DNA of 64,000 bases. It comes from Hymenobacter duratus (GTDB lineage Bacteria > Bacteroidota > Bacteroidia > Cytophagales > Hymenobacteraceae). The notes under the pieces were generated by a model. The model was given only the letters and a program-made list of their open reading frames with translations, searched no databases and had not been told where the DNA came from. Location: positions 1 through 64,000 of the forward strand of contig NZ_JACWZZ010000002.1 in assembly GCF_014698995.1 (NCBI RefSeq), given 5' to 3'. Position numbers and translations under genes: made by a program. Shown here one piece after another: positions 17,609 to 26,507 of this stretch. Each line of letters opens with the position of its first letter. Position 1 is the first letter of the stretch.

Positions 17609-19573
17609 ATGCGTTCTGCCAACTACTTCTACCTGCTGCTGCTGTTCGTCGGAATAGTGCTGGCTGCTCATTCGCCTACTCTGGCGCAACCCTGCGCGGC
17701 CACTCCCGGCCAGCCGGCCTGCACCTTTGTGGCCGTAGATGTGCAGACCAACCAGATTGTGGAGAAGCTATGCGTCGGCCGCCCCGTGCGTTTTGATTTG
17801 TGCTCTGGCCGGCAGCCACTGGTATACACATATCAGGTGCTGCCAGGCTCCGCAGCGTATCCCAACCCTTGTGGCCCAGGCTTTCAGTCGTTGCCCTACA
17901 CCTACACGCCTACTGCCACCGGCCCCATTACGGTTACTGAAAACGGGCAGCCAGGTAACCCAGGTGGCACTTCCACCATATATTTCCGCGAATTCCAGGT
18001 ATACGACAACCCCGCACCTGCATTTACTACCACGTCCTGCTCGCCTGGCTTTGTGCAGGTAACGCTGCCGGGCGCCCCCTACGACAGCTATACCGTCCAG
18101 ATTGGCAGCAGCGTGCTACCAGCACCCCGCGGCCAGACCATCACCTACCCAGTGCCGGCCGGCGCTACCAGCATCACGGTAGCCGGTGTATACAGCGACA
18201 ATGCCTTGTGCACGCGCTCAGCTACCCAAACCCTGCCGCAGCTGGCCGCACCGGGGCCGTTGGCTATTCAGAATATCACATTGCAGGGCACTACGGCCCA
18301 GCTTACCGTGGCGCCCCTTACGGCCGGCTACCGCTACAGCGTAGAGCGGGCCGACTTCGCATCCCCCACCGCCTTTCAGACAGTGACGGCCGCAACGCCT
18401 ACCGGACTCACGGGCTTCACGATACCGGGGGCGGCGCCGGGCTTCTACCGCATCCGGCGCGCCGACGACTGCCAGCAGGCTCTGGCCGTATCCGACCCCA
18501 TCAGCACGCTTACGCTTACCGTGCAGGCCGCCGAGCGCCGCAATGAGCTGGCCTGGCAGCTGGGCCCCGACCCCGCCAGCTTTGAACTGACCCGTACGCC
18601 CGCCCTCCCGCCGGGCGTTGTGCTGTCGCCGGCCGCGCGCACCTACACCGATACGGCCGTGGCCTGCGGTATCACCTACACGTACCGGCTCACGGCTCGC
18701 TACCAAGGCAGCGTGTCGTCGGTTTCCAATGAAGTAGCGGTGCGGGCCACCGCCACGCAGGCCCCGCCTGTTCCGCAGCTGCTGGCGACATTTGATGAGC
18801 GCAACCGGGTGGTGCTAACCGCATCCGTAGCCCGATTCCCTACTACCGGCCAGCTTACCTACCTGCGCGACGGAACTCCTATCGGCTCCACTCCTGCCCG
18901 CACCCGCCGCGACTCTTTGCAAGCCTATTCGCCCGCGGCGGCTCCCTGCTACCAGGTCCGGTTTGAGGACGATTGCAGCAACCGCTCCCCGGACAGCGCT
19001 CCTTTTTGCCCGGCAGTGCTGGCGGCCGAACTGGCCGATCCGCGCGGCTCCTCGGTGCGCCTGCAATGGTCGAAGCTGCGCGGAGCGCCCGCTGCCACCA
19101 CGCCGGACACGCTGCGCTACCGCCTGCTGGTGCTGAACCCTGACAACACGGTACGCAATACCTTGGCCGTCAGCTCGCGGGGAACCTACCTCGACCTGCT
19201 GCCGCCCACTGACCTGCAGGCCGTGCGCTACCGGCTGGAAGTAATGGGCGGGGGGCTCCCGGCACCCAGCTATTCCAACATTGCCAGCGTGGTGCGCCGC
19301 CTGGAGGCCTACGTTCCTACTGCTTTCACGCCCAACGGCGACGGCCTGAACGACGTGCTGGAAGTGAAAGGCCGTTTCCTGAAAACCTACACCTTCACGG
19401 TGGTAGACCGCAACGGCCAGGAGGTGTTCCGGGGCACCGACCGAACCCAGGCCTGGGACGGGCGCATCCGCAACGAAAAGCCCGTGCAGGGCGCGTACGT
19501 CTGGCGGTTTGAAGCCCGCGACGATGCCGGCCAAACGGTAGTACAGCATGGCACCGTTACGATTCTGCAGTAA
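17609..19573 (+). CDS. T9SS type B (CHU_C) cargo protein with fibronectin-like repeats
   Basis: A 654-residue exported protein. The signal peptide (about 1-27, ending in LAQP) is followed by several beta-sandwich segments (PKD- or fibronectin-like; for example residues 300-395 with ERRNELAWQLGPD) and a C-terminal gliding-motility type sorting domain. The last 85 residues show its signature: FTPNGDGLNDVL, then VVDRNGQEVF and AWDGR. By family, such proteins cross the outer membrane through the type IX system and end up surface-attached or secreted. Its biological activity cannot be told. It is cysteine-rich near the N terminus, suggesting disulfides. Confidence 0.85.
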   Translation: MRSANYFYLLLLFVGIVLAAHSPTLAQPCAATPGQPACTFVAVDVQTNQIVEKLCVGRPVRFDLCSGRQPLVYTYQVLPGSAAYPNPCGPGFQSLPYTYTPTATGPITVTENGQPGNPGGTSTIYFREFQVYDNPAPAFTTTSCSPGFVQVTLPGAPYDSYTVQIGSSVLPAPRGQTITYPVPAGATSITVAGVYSDNALCTRSATQTLPQLAAPGPLAIQNITLQGTTAQLTVAPLTAGYRYSVERADFASPTAFQTVTAATPTGLTGFTIPGAAPGFYRIRRADDCQQALAVSDPISTLTLTVQAAERRNELAWQLGPDPASFELTRTPALPPGVVLSPAARTYTDTAVACGITYTYRLTARYQGSVSSVSNEVAVRATATQAPPVPQLLATFDERNRVVLTASVARFPTTGQLTYLRDGTPIGSTPARTRRDSLQAYSPAAAPCYQVRFEDDCSNRSPDSAPFCPAVLAAELADPRGSSVRLQWSKLRGAPAATTPDTLRYRLLVLNPDNTVRNTLAVSSRGTYLDLLPPTDLQAVRYRLEVMGGGLPAPSYSNIASVVRRLEAYVPTAFTPNGDGLNDVLEVKGRFLKTYTFTVVDRNGQEVFRGTDRTQAWDGRIRNEKPVQGAYVWRFEARDDAGQTVVQHGTVTILQ

Positions 19574-19646
19574 GCGGCAGTTCTGCACCGGCGGGCCTGG
19601 CCAGTGCCGCCGGCGCAGAACTGCGGGCTTATTTGGGGCGAAGCGG

Positions 19647-19654
19647 TAAATTTG
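19647..19654 (+). promoter_or_regulatory. Candidate -7 box (TAAATTTG) of the phytochrome operon
   Basis: A perfect TAnnTTTG 48 bases before the heme oxygenase ATG at 19703. A TTTG at 19632-19635 is too close to be the usual -33 element. The position also argues against the upstream in-frame start at 19604. Confidence 0.45.
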
Positions 19655-19702
19655 CCTTTCTTCCGGCTTGGCAAACCCTGTTCCGGGCCTCTTGTATCCT
19701 GC

Positions 19703-20272
19703 ATGACGAATTCCCCTGCTTCACCCGGCATTCTGCACCGGCTGCGAACTGAAACCCGTCCTTACCACGACGCACTGGAGCAGAACCGCTTCAATCAGGA
19801 GCTGACGGCCGGCACCCTGACGCCGGAAGCCACCGCCCATTTTCTGGCCAAGATGTATGGCTTTCTGAAGCCCTACGAAGACCGGCTCCGGCAGCAGCAG
19901 CAGCATTTTGCGCCGGAATGGGCCATAGCACACCGCTACCGCGCCCACCTGATTCTGCAGGACCTGCCTGCCGGTTCGGCGGCGCTTCCCCTGTGCCCTG
20001 CTTTACCGCCGCTGCACACCTGGCCGCAGCTGCTGGGCGCCATGTACGTGCTGGAAGGGTCTACCCTCGGCGGGCAGGTAATTGCGAGGCAGCTGGCCAA
20101 AGCGGCTATTCCGGCCCGCACTTACTTCAGCGGCTATGCCGAGCGGACCGGCCCGATGTGGAAGTCGTTCTGCCAGCTGCTGGGGCAGGCCGTCACGCCC
20201 GAAAATGAAGATGAAGTAGTGGCGTCAGCGGGCCGCACTTTCCAACACCTTGACGCCTGGATCAATACCTGA
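19703..20272 (+). CDS. Biliverdin-forming heme oxygenase (BphO-like)
   Basis: Opens heme to biliverdin, which the next gene product needs as chromophore. The protein is 189 residues. The heme-ligand histidine is probably His22 in RLRTETRPYHDALEQN. The distal helix region is GAMYVLEGSTLGGQVIARQL, the usual G-rich signature of bacteriophytochrome-linked heme oxygenases. The stop codon overlaps the phytochrome start codon by one base (TGATG), so the two are translationally coupled. The ATG at 19703 is favoured over one 33 codons upstream because the latter would overlap the promoter box. Confidence 0.92.
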   Translation: MTNSPASPGILHRLRTETRPYHDALEQNRFNQELTAGTLTPEATAHFLAKMYGFLKPYEDRLRQQQQHFAPEWAIAHRYRAHLILQDLPAGSAALPLCPALPPLHTWPQLLGAMYVLEGSTLGGQVIARQLAKAAIPARTYFSGYAERTGPMWKSFCQLLGQAVTPENEDEVVASAGRTFQHLDAWINT

Positions 20273-22572
20273 TGAGCTATACCGATGAAAGCCTGCTGGC
20301 TGCGGATATCGACCTGACTAACTGCGACCGGGAGCCCATTCATATTCCGGGCTCTGTGCAGCCGTATGGCTTTTTGCTGTGCCTGAACGAGGCCACCATG
20401 CGCATCGTTCAGGCCAGTGAAAACACCCTGGCGCTGCTCAGCATCCCGGCCGAAGAGTTGCTTGGCGCCCAACTGGACCGCCTGCTGGGGCCCGACTGCC
20501 TGGCTGAAATCGACCGGCTCCGGATTACGCTCACCACAACTACCCGGCTGCTGGGCGCGCAGCTGGCCAATGTGCCCGGCCAGCCCTACTACAAAATCAT
20601 TCTGCACCGCCACGACCAGCTGCTGTGGCTGGAGTTTGAGCCGGTGGAAGAAAAGCTGGCTCTCCCGCCCGACCTGCCGTTTCTTAACGATGCCCTGGGC
20701 CAGATGCTCGCCGCCACGCGGGTACTGGACTTCTGCCAGCATGCTGTGGAGCAGGTTCGCGCCATCACTGGCTTCGACCGGGTGGCCATCTACCGGTTTG
20801 CGGCCGACGAAAGCGGCGAAGTCATTGCAGAAGCCACGCACGAAGACCTCGAGCCCTGGCTGGGCCTGCATTATCCCGCCACCGACATTCCGAAGCAGGC
20901 GCGGGCCATGTACCTCAAAAACTGGCTGCGTTTTATTCCGGATGCCCGCTACACTCCGGCGCGGCTGGTCCCGGTGAACACGCCCGGCACCAGCCGCCCA
21001 CCCGATATGACTTACTCCGTGCTGCGGAGCGTGTCGCCGATACACATTGAGTATCTGCACAACATGGGCTCGGCGGCCACCATGACCATTTCGCTCATTC
21101 AGGAAGGGCAGCTGTGGGGCATGATTACGTGCCACCACCGTACGCCCCGCCTGGTCAGCTACGAGCTGCGCGACCTGTGCCAGTTTATCGGCAAGACGTT
21201 TTCGGCCCTCATCAGCGCCAAAGAGCAATACGACGAGCAGGAGTACCAACTCCGCATTCGCGAAAACCAGGTAAGGCTGCTGGAGCACGTGTCCAGCAAC
21301 GAGAACTTCGTGCAGGCCCTCTACAGCCGCCAGCCCACAGTAATGGATGTGTTCGACTGCGACGGCGCGGCTATCTGCTTCGATGGCAGCATTATGCGCA
21401 TGGGCACTACCCCGTCCGAAGACCAGATTCGGGACATTCTGGCCTGGCTGCAGCAGCAGACAAAAACGGAAGTGTTTTACACCAATTCCTACGCCAGCCT
21501 GAACCCGGAAGGAATTCGCGTGCGGGCAACAGCCAGCGGCATCCTGGCCGTTTCGCTGGCCGAGGCCCCTGGCAACTACATTCTCTGGTTCCGGCCCGAG
21601 ATAATCCAGACCGTGACCTGGGCCGGCCGGCACCAGAAAAACCAGGTGCTGGCCGACGGCCAGATTTTCCTCTCCCCGCGGCAGTCGTTTGAGGCCTGGA
21701 AGCAAACCGTGGAAAACACGTCGGCCCCCTGGAAGCCGCTGGAAATTGAAGCTGCCCGCGAAATTCGCCTGCATATCTCCGACCTGCGGCTGCGGGTTTT
21801 CAACGAGCTACAGCAACGGGCCGCTCTGCTCAGCCGGCTCAATGCCGAGCTGGAGCGCAGCAACGACGAGCTGGATTCCTTCGCCTATGTAGCCTCGCAC
21901 GACCTGAAAGAGCCGCTGCGCGGTATCCACAACTACTCTCTGTTTCTGCTGGAAGACTATGCCGACCAGCTCGATGCCGACGGCGTGCACAAGCTCCAGA
22001 CGCTGGTCCGGCTCAGCCAGCGCATGGAAGGCCTGATTGAGTCGCTGCTGAAACTTTCCCGCGTGGGCCGCACCGAGCTGGAAGTGGAGCCCACCAACCT
22101 GAACGACCTGCTGGCCGACGTGCTAGATCTGCTTTCGCCCCGCCTGGAGCAAACCGGCACCACTGTAACCATCGCCGGAACGCTGCCCGTCATCAACTGC
22201 GACCCGGTCCGCGTAGGCGAAATTTTCAATAACCTGCTTACCAATGCCATGCGCTACAACGACAAACCCACAAAGCAGGTGGAGATTGGCGAGGCGCCCG
22301 CCACGGTAGCTCCACAAAAAGGCAGTGCGAACCGAGACGATTTGCACGTGTTTTACGTACGTGACAACGGCATCGGTATCGACCCCAAGCATCACGAGAA
22401 TATCTTCAAGATATTCAAGCGGTTACACTCCCATGAGAAGTATGGAGGCGGCACCGGAGCCGGCCTGGCCATCGTCAAGAAAATGGTAGAGAAGCATGGA
22501 GGCTCCCTCTGGGTAGACTCGCAGCCCGGAGAAGGCGCTACCTTCTATTTTTCGCTTTTAAAGCACTTGTAA
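20272..22572 (+). CDS. bphP: Bacteriophytochrome histidine kinase
   Basis: A 766-residue red/far-red light receptor. The PAS domain carries the chromophore-binding Cys18 (DLTNCDREPIHIPGSVQPYG). A GAF domain (about 140-305) has the conserved PATDIP motif at 202-207 (Asp205) and RSVSPIHIEYLHNMG. A PHY domain (about 325-500) follows, then a HisKA helix with phospho-accepting His543 (VASHDLKEPLRGI) and a HATPase domain ending in GGTGAGLAIVKKMVEKHGG. The biliverdin supplier is encoded just upstream and a CheY-like receiver just downstream, the standard BphO-BphP-response regulator arrangement. The protein is soluble; no membrane segments are seen. Confidence 0.96.
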   Translation: MSYTDESLLAADIDLTNCDREPIHIPGSVQPYGFLLCLNEATMRIVQASENTLALLSIPAEELLGAQLDRLLGPDCLAEIDRLRITLTTTTRLLGAQLANVPGQPYYKIILHRHDQLLWLEFEPVEEKLALPPDLPFLNDALGQMLAATRVLDFCQHAVEQVRAITGFDRVAIYRFAADESGEVIAEATHEDLEPWLGLHYPATDIPKQARAMYLKNWLRFIPDARYTPARLVPVNTPGTSRPPDMTYSVLRSVSPIHIEYLHNMGSAATMTISLIQEGQLWGMITCHHRTPRLVSYELRDLCQFIGKTFSALISAKEQYDEQEYQLRIRENQVRLLEHVSSNENFVQALYSRQPTVMDVFDCDGAAICFDGSIMRMGTTPSEDQIRDILAWLQQQTKTEVFYTNSYASLNPEGIRVRATASGILAVSLAEAPGNYILWFRPEIIQTVTWAGRHQKNQVLADGQIFLSPRQSFEAWKQTVENTSAPWKPLEIEAAREIRLHISDLRLRVFNELQQRAALLSRLNAELERSNDELDSFAYVASHDLKEPLRGIHNYSLFLLEDYADQLDADGVHKLQTLVRLSQRMEGLIESLLKLSRVGRTELEVEPTNLNDLLADVLDLLSPRLEQTGTTVTIAGTLPVINCDPVRVGEIFNNLLTNAMRYNDKPTKQVEIGEAPATVAPQKGSANRDDLHVFYVRDNGIGIDPKHHENIFKIFKRLHSHEKYGGGTGAGLAIVKKMVEKHGGSLWVDSQPGEGATFYFSLLKHL

Positions 22573-22573
22573 A

Positions 22574-23020
22574 GTGGCAACCTTACCTCTCAAACCCATC
22601 CTCGTAGTGGAGGACAGCGCCGAGGATTTCACGGCCCTGGGCCGTGCCTTCCGCAAACATGCGCTGCGCAACCCCGTGCTACGCTGCGAAGACGGCGACC
22701 AGGCGCTGGAATACCTGCAGGGCTGTGGCAAGGCCAGCGGCTGGCCCCAGACGCTGCCGGCTTTGGTGCTGCTGGACCTGAACCTGCCCGGCACCGATGG
22801 GCGCACGGTGCTGAGCAAGCTCAAGCAGGATACCCGTCTGTACTCTATTCCCGTCATCATTTTCAGCACGTCCAGCAACGCCCGCGACATTGAGGACTGC
22901 TACAGGCTGGGGGCCAACAGCTACCTGACCAAGCCCATAGAGTATGCCGTGCTGGAAGAAAAAATCCGCCTGGCCATGCACTACTGGCTGGATGCCTCTG
23001 AACTACCATTTGCGAATTAG
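22574..23020 (+). CDS. CheY-like response regulator, Rcp1 type
   Basis: A single-domain receiver of 148 residues, the probable phospho-acceptor of the phytochrome kinase encoded immediately upstream (one base between stop and start; GTG start at 22574). The acidic pair is Glu13-Asp14, the phospho-acceptor Asp68 (LVLLDLNLPGTDG), the Thr/Ser switch lies in IIFSTSSNARD and the conserved Lys in LTKPIE. Length and the loop before the phospho-site resemble Rcp1, the partner of cyanobacterial phytochrome Cph1. It has no output domain, so signalling must pass by protein contact. Confidence 0.93.
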   Translation: MATLPLKPILVVEDSAEDFTALGRAFRKHALRNPVLRCEDGDQALEYLQGCGKASGWPQTLPALVLLDLNLPGTDGRTVLSKLKQDTRLYSIPVIIFSTSSNARDIEDCYRLGANSYLTKPIEYAVLEEKIRLAMHYWLDASELPFAN

Positions 23021-23028
23021 CCTGCCTA

Positions 23029-24267
23029 GTGAAAAAGATATTACTCGTTGATGACAACGAGCAGGACCGGATGCTGTACAAGCGGTTTCTGGGCAAGCAG
23101 GGGTCGTATGAGCGGCTGGAAATGTTCGAGGCTACTTCCGGTGCCGAGGCTCTGGCGCAATACGCGACGCTGCGCCCCGACTGTATCCTGCTGGACTACA
23201 ACCTGCTGGACACGGATGGCCTGACGCTTCTCTCGGAATTGAAAGCCTTGGCATCGGCAGATAGCCTGTGCGTAGTCATGATTACGGGGGGCGGCAGCGA
23301 GCAGCTGGCCGTGCGGGCTCTCAACAACGGGGCCATGGACTACCTGGTGAAGCAGCAGTTCGACCAGGAATTGCTCTACAAGACCGTAGTGCACGCCATT
23401 GAGAAGAACGAGTGGCGCCAATACATGGCGCGCTACCACCAGGAGCTGCAGGGCGTAAATCAGCAGTTGCGCGAATCGGTGGGGGAGCTAACCGATGCCC
23501 GCCAGCAGATTCATTTGCAGAACACCCTGCTGACCAAGGCCAATACCGAGCTGGCCACTACCAATCAGCAGCTGGCCCGCACCAACGCCGACCTCGACAA
23601 CTTCGTGTATGCGGCTTCCCACGACCTGCGCCAGCCGGTGCACAACCTGCGCGGCCTTTTTGAAGAGCTCCAGCGCTCCGCAACCGTAGATGACCCCGAA
23701 GCCGACCAGCTCTGGCGCCTGCTCGACCATTCCCTGCGCGCCCTCAGCACGACCATCACCGATCTGGCGGCCGTGGTACAGGTAGCGCGGCAGCCCGGTG
23801 AGCAGATTACGGAGCCGGTTGCCGTTGAGGAGCTGACGGCGGATGTCCTTCAGAGCCTGCATCCGCAGCTGCTGGCAGCACAGGCGCACGTCGCCACCGA
23901 TTTTTCGCGTTTGCCGGAAGTGACCTACGTGCGCAGCAGCTTGCGCACCATGCTGGTCAACCTGCTCAGCAACGCCATCAAATACCGCCACCCCGACCGG
24001 CCGGCCCGCATACGGGTTAGCACGTACCGGGCGGGCGGGCAGCCGGTACTGGAAGTGTCAGACAACGGCCTAGGCATGGATCTGCAGCTACACGGACCGG
24101 AGCTTTTCCATCTGTTCCGGCGCTTCCACCCGCAGGTGGGCGAGGGTACCGGTGTAGGCTTGTTTCTCATCAATCGGCTTGTCAGGGCCCAGGACGGCCG
24201 TATCGAGGTAGAAAGTCAGGAAAATGTGGGCACCACGTTCCGGCTGTTTCTCCAGGGGGCAGAATAG
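23029..24267 (+). CDS. Receiver domain-histidine kinase protein
   Basis: A 412-residue soluble protein with reversed order: an N-terminal receiver (1-125, phospho-acceptor Asp56 in CILLDYNLLDTDG), a coiled-coil linker (about 130-190, many Gln and Leu), then HisKA with His198 (YAASHDLRQPVHNLRG) and a HATPase domain ending in GEGTGVGLFLINRLVRAQDG. The start is GTG, 8 bases after the preceding regulator's stop. It can be pictured as a relay element that receives phosphate from the phytochrome and changes its own kinase activity. Its downstream target is not evident in the window. Confidence 0.92.
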   Translation: MKKILLVDDNEQDRMLYKRFLGKQGSYERLEMFEATSGAEALAQYATLRPDCILLDYNLLDTDGLTLLSELKALASADSLCVVMITGGGSEQLAVRALNNGAMDYLVKQQFDQELLYKTVVHAIEKNEWRQYMARYHQELQGVNQQLRESVGELTDARQQIHLQNTLLTKANTELATTNQQLARTNADLDNFVYAASHDLRQPVHNLRGLFEELQRSATVDDPEADQLWRLLDHSLRALSTTITDLAAVVQVARQPGEQITEPVAVEELTADVLQSLHPQLLAAQAHVATDFSRLPEVTYVRSSLRTMLVNLLSNAIKYRHPDRPARIRVSTYRAGGQPVLEVSDNGLGMDLQLHGPELFHLFRRFHPQVGEGTGVGLFLINRLVRAQDGRIEVESQENVGTTFRLFLQGAE

Positions 24268-24365
24268 CCGCTGCTGCCAGAGCCGCAGTCATCCCCATTA
24301 AATTATTGCGTTCTTCGTTCACTCGACGACAATACGCTCAGCAGTATTTGGTAGCGGCTACAACT

Positions 24366-24776
24366 ATGCTGGACAATCCTGCCCTGCTGCTTCTGGGGTC
24401 GACCCCGGCCCTATCTGTGTATTATGATGCGGAGAACCTGTGGCTCTACGCGGACTGGCAGGGAGCGTATGAAGCCGATACCGCTCAGCGGAGCGCCCAG
24501 TTGCTAGTGGAATGCCTACAGTCGTATCCGTGCCAGAAGTTGCTGAACAGCACGCTGCAGGTCACCAGCAGCTGGAACGGCAGGGAACGGTGGGCTGGAG
24601 AAACCCTTTTTCCGCTGCTGGCCAGTTTTGGTATTCGCTACATTGCCTGCGTCTACTCCAGGCAGTGGCCGGCGCGCCATTCCCTGGATATGGCAATGGA
24701 ATATACTACCCAGCCTTTCATCGTGTCCTTCGACGACCTAGCCACGGCTTATAGCTGGCTGCAGCAAACCAGTTAG
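24366..24776 (+). CDS. Small unknown protein at the end of the phytochrome operon
   Basis: A protein of 136 residues from the ATG at 24366 (a TTG 20 codons upstream, at 24306, is the alternative). It has alternating strands and helices, with WLYADWQGAYEAD near the start and PFIVSFDDLATAYSWLQ at the end. That pattern is reminiscent of SpoIIAA/STAS-like folds seen as unnamed proteins in Bacteroidota, but I cannot assign it firmly. No signal peptide or membrane segment is seen. Its position about 100 bases after the receiver-kinase, in the same direction, suggests co-expression with light signalling. Confidence 0.6.
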   Translation: MLDNPALLLLGSTPALSVYYDAENLWLYADWQGAYEADTAQRSAQLLVECLQSYPCQKLLNSTLQVTSSWNGRERWAGETLFPLLASFGIRYIACVYSRQWPARHSLDMAMEYTTQPFIVSFDDLATAYSWLQQTS

Positions 24777-25005
24777 AGCCTGCGCTCCAGCCGAAGGCCA
24801 GGCCGGATGGCTGGCGGAGCAGAAGACAGGGGTTCCGTTTAGGAATAGCCCTCTGTCTCACGGATTTCCGCTTGGCGTTTTGAACCGCCTGCCGGTATGC
24901 CAGTCGCGCCGCCTGCTGCTTTTTGTTTGAATTGTATCAGAAGCTGTTTGATTCCTGTTTTTCGCCCCGCAGCGAATCTGGAACCTTTGTCGGGCACAGT
25001 TGCTG

Positions 25006-25440
25006 GTGAGCCAACCCAGTATCTTATTCCGCCTGTCCGATGAAAAACCACACCAACGCCCCGCCGGCACCCAGCAGGGAGCCGCTGAAAACTTCAACGG
25101 CGTGGCCTGGGTGACGCTGCTCACCCCACCCGGCAACCCGACCGACTGCGTAGTCGGCGACGTGACCTTTGAGCCCGGTGCCCGCAACAACTGGCACTCG
25201 CACGCCGCCGGCCAGATTCTGCTGGTGACCAACGGCTTGGGCTACTATCAGGAAGCAGGCCAGCCAGTACGCCTGCTGCGCCAAGGGGACGTCATCAAGG
25301 CTCAGCCCGGTGTGAAGCACTGGCACGGTGCCTTGCCCCGGCAGGCCATGACACACATTGCGCTCAACGTCAATACCGAGAAAGGCATTGTGACCTGGCT
25401 GCAGCCCGTGACAGAACACGAATACACCAGCTACCGGTAG
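25006..25440 (+). CDS. Cupin-domain protein, possibly with an altered N terminus
   Basis: A small cupin (about 145 residues). The metal-binding motif is GARNNWHSHAAGQILLVTNG (two His), with the second motif around GVKHWHGALP. Members include carboxymuconolactone-like and hydroquinone-type cupins, usually of unknown substrate. The start is unclear. In the cupin frame only GTG (25006) or TTG (25000) are available, whereas a natural-looking ATG (25040, MKNHTNAP) is in another frame and stops after 24 codons. A one-base indel near 25045-25080 would join them. The AraC-type regulator gene begins 13 bases after the stop. Confidence 0.75.
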   Translation: MSQPSILFRLSDEKPHQRPAGTQQGAAENFNGVAWVTLLTPPGNPTDCVVGDVTFEPGARNNWHSHAAGQILLVTNGLGYYQEAGQPVRLLRQGDVIKAQPGVKHWHGALPRQAMTHIALNVNTEKGIVTWLQPVTEHEYTSYR

Positions 25441-25453
25441 CCCGCCTGCGCCA

Positions 25454-26422
25454 ATGCCCGCCGCGAAAGTCCAACCCCTTTCCCCGATTCGGAGTTTATA
25501 CCGACAGCGCCGCCTGATGCTGGCGCTGTCGAATCCAATGCCGCAGCCTCACCTTCTTGCCCGGTCTTCTGCCCACCCTCTTATCAGTGGAGAAATTTGT
25601 GTGGCGACAATGGAGGATGTCCGCCGGGTGATGGGCGCCTTCAGCCGGCGCGACCATTTCAAGGTGGTGCTGGTGCTGGAAGGCGCCAACGAGCTGCACT
25701 ACGCTACCCGCAGCTACGCCGTCGACAAGCCAGCCTTGGTGTTTACCAACCGGCTGGTGCCCTACTCCTGGGAGGTAGTAGAAGGCGGTGGCGACCAGCA
25801 AGGGTATGTCTGCGGATTCACCGAAAGCGTTCTGCATTCGGCTATGCGCGGTATCAGCCTCAAGGAATCGGTACTCTACAAAGTAGATGGCAACCCAGTC
25901 TACTTTCTCACTACTGAGCAGCAGCGCTACCTCGCGCAGGTATTTGAGCGGATGCTCCAGAACCAGGAAACTGATTATCCCCATAAGCACGACCTGCTGC
26001 GTAGCCAGCTCTCCTTTATTATTCACGAAGCGGCCCAGATGCAGCCGGCCAGTGCGTACACCGTGCCCTCAACCAACGCAGCGGAGCGCATCACCGCCCT
26101 GTTTTTAACCTTGCTGGACGCGCAGTTTCCGGTGACAACGCCTACTGACGAGCCCATCCTGAAAAATGCCCAGGACTACGCCGACCGCCTGGCCGTGCAC
26201 GTCAACAGCCTGAACCGGGCAGTAAAGGAAGTCACGGGAAAATCTACGACCGCCCACCTGGCCGAACGATTCGTGCACGAAGCCAAAACGCTGCTACAGC
26301 ACACCGACTGGCCCGTAGCCGACATTGCAGACCGCCTCGGCTTCGAGTACGCGACTTACTTCACTCGCTTCTTTAAGCAGCATACCGGCAGCACACCGTT
26401 GGCCTTCCGCCATCCTGCTTGA
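25454..26422 (+). CDS. AraC-family transcriptional regulator
   Basis: A 322-residue DNA-binding protein. An N-terminal cupin-like sensing domain (about 40-190) precedes a C-terminal pair of helix-turn-helix motifs (about 235-320): HVNSLNRAVKEVTGKST, then DWPVADIADRLGFEYATYFT, FFKQHTGSTPLAFR. It lies between the cupin gene and the zinc alcohol dehydrogenase gene in the same direction; in related genomes such regulators often control neighbouring oxidoreductases, so these are its most plausible targets. ATGs at 25517 and shortly after are alternative starts, since the first 20-30 residues look unlike the family. Confidence 0.88.
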   Translation: MPAAKVQPLSPIRSLYRQRRLMLALSNPMPQPHLLARSSAHPLISGEICVATMEDVRRVMGAFSRRDHFKVVLVLEGANELHYATRSYAVDKPALVFTNRLVPYSWEVVEGGGDQQGYVCGFTESVLHSAMRGISLKESVLYKVDGNPVYFLTTEQQRYLAQVFERMLQNQETDYPHKHDLLRSQLSFIIHEAAQMQPASAYTVPSTNAAERITALFLTLLDAQFPVTTPTDEPILKNAQDYADRLAVHVNSLNRAVKEVTGKSTTAHLAERFVHEAKTLLQHTDWPVADIADRLGFEYATYFTRFFKQHTGSTPLAFRHPA

Positions 26423-26507
26423 TTTGTAAAAAGCTGTTCGACAGCTATTCGCCCACGTCTTCAGCTGACAGGCACTTTTACCACTTCACTCATTTAGCCA
26501 GCCTACC

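Noticed and set aside
20134..21774. A 546-codon open frame on the minus strand, antisense to the phytochrome gene
   Set aside because: It is a shadow of the GC-rich bphP codons: no signal peptide, domain or sensible amino-acid composition (very rich in His, Gly, Arg and Gln), while the plus-strand gene has all phytochrome motifs.
24823..24860. A hairpin after the phytochrome operon (AGACAGGGG... / ...CCCTCTGTCT)
   Set aside because: The arms pair only with bulges and there is no T-tract, so I do not call a terminator.
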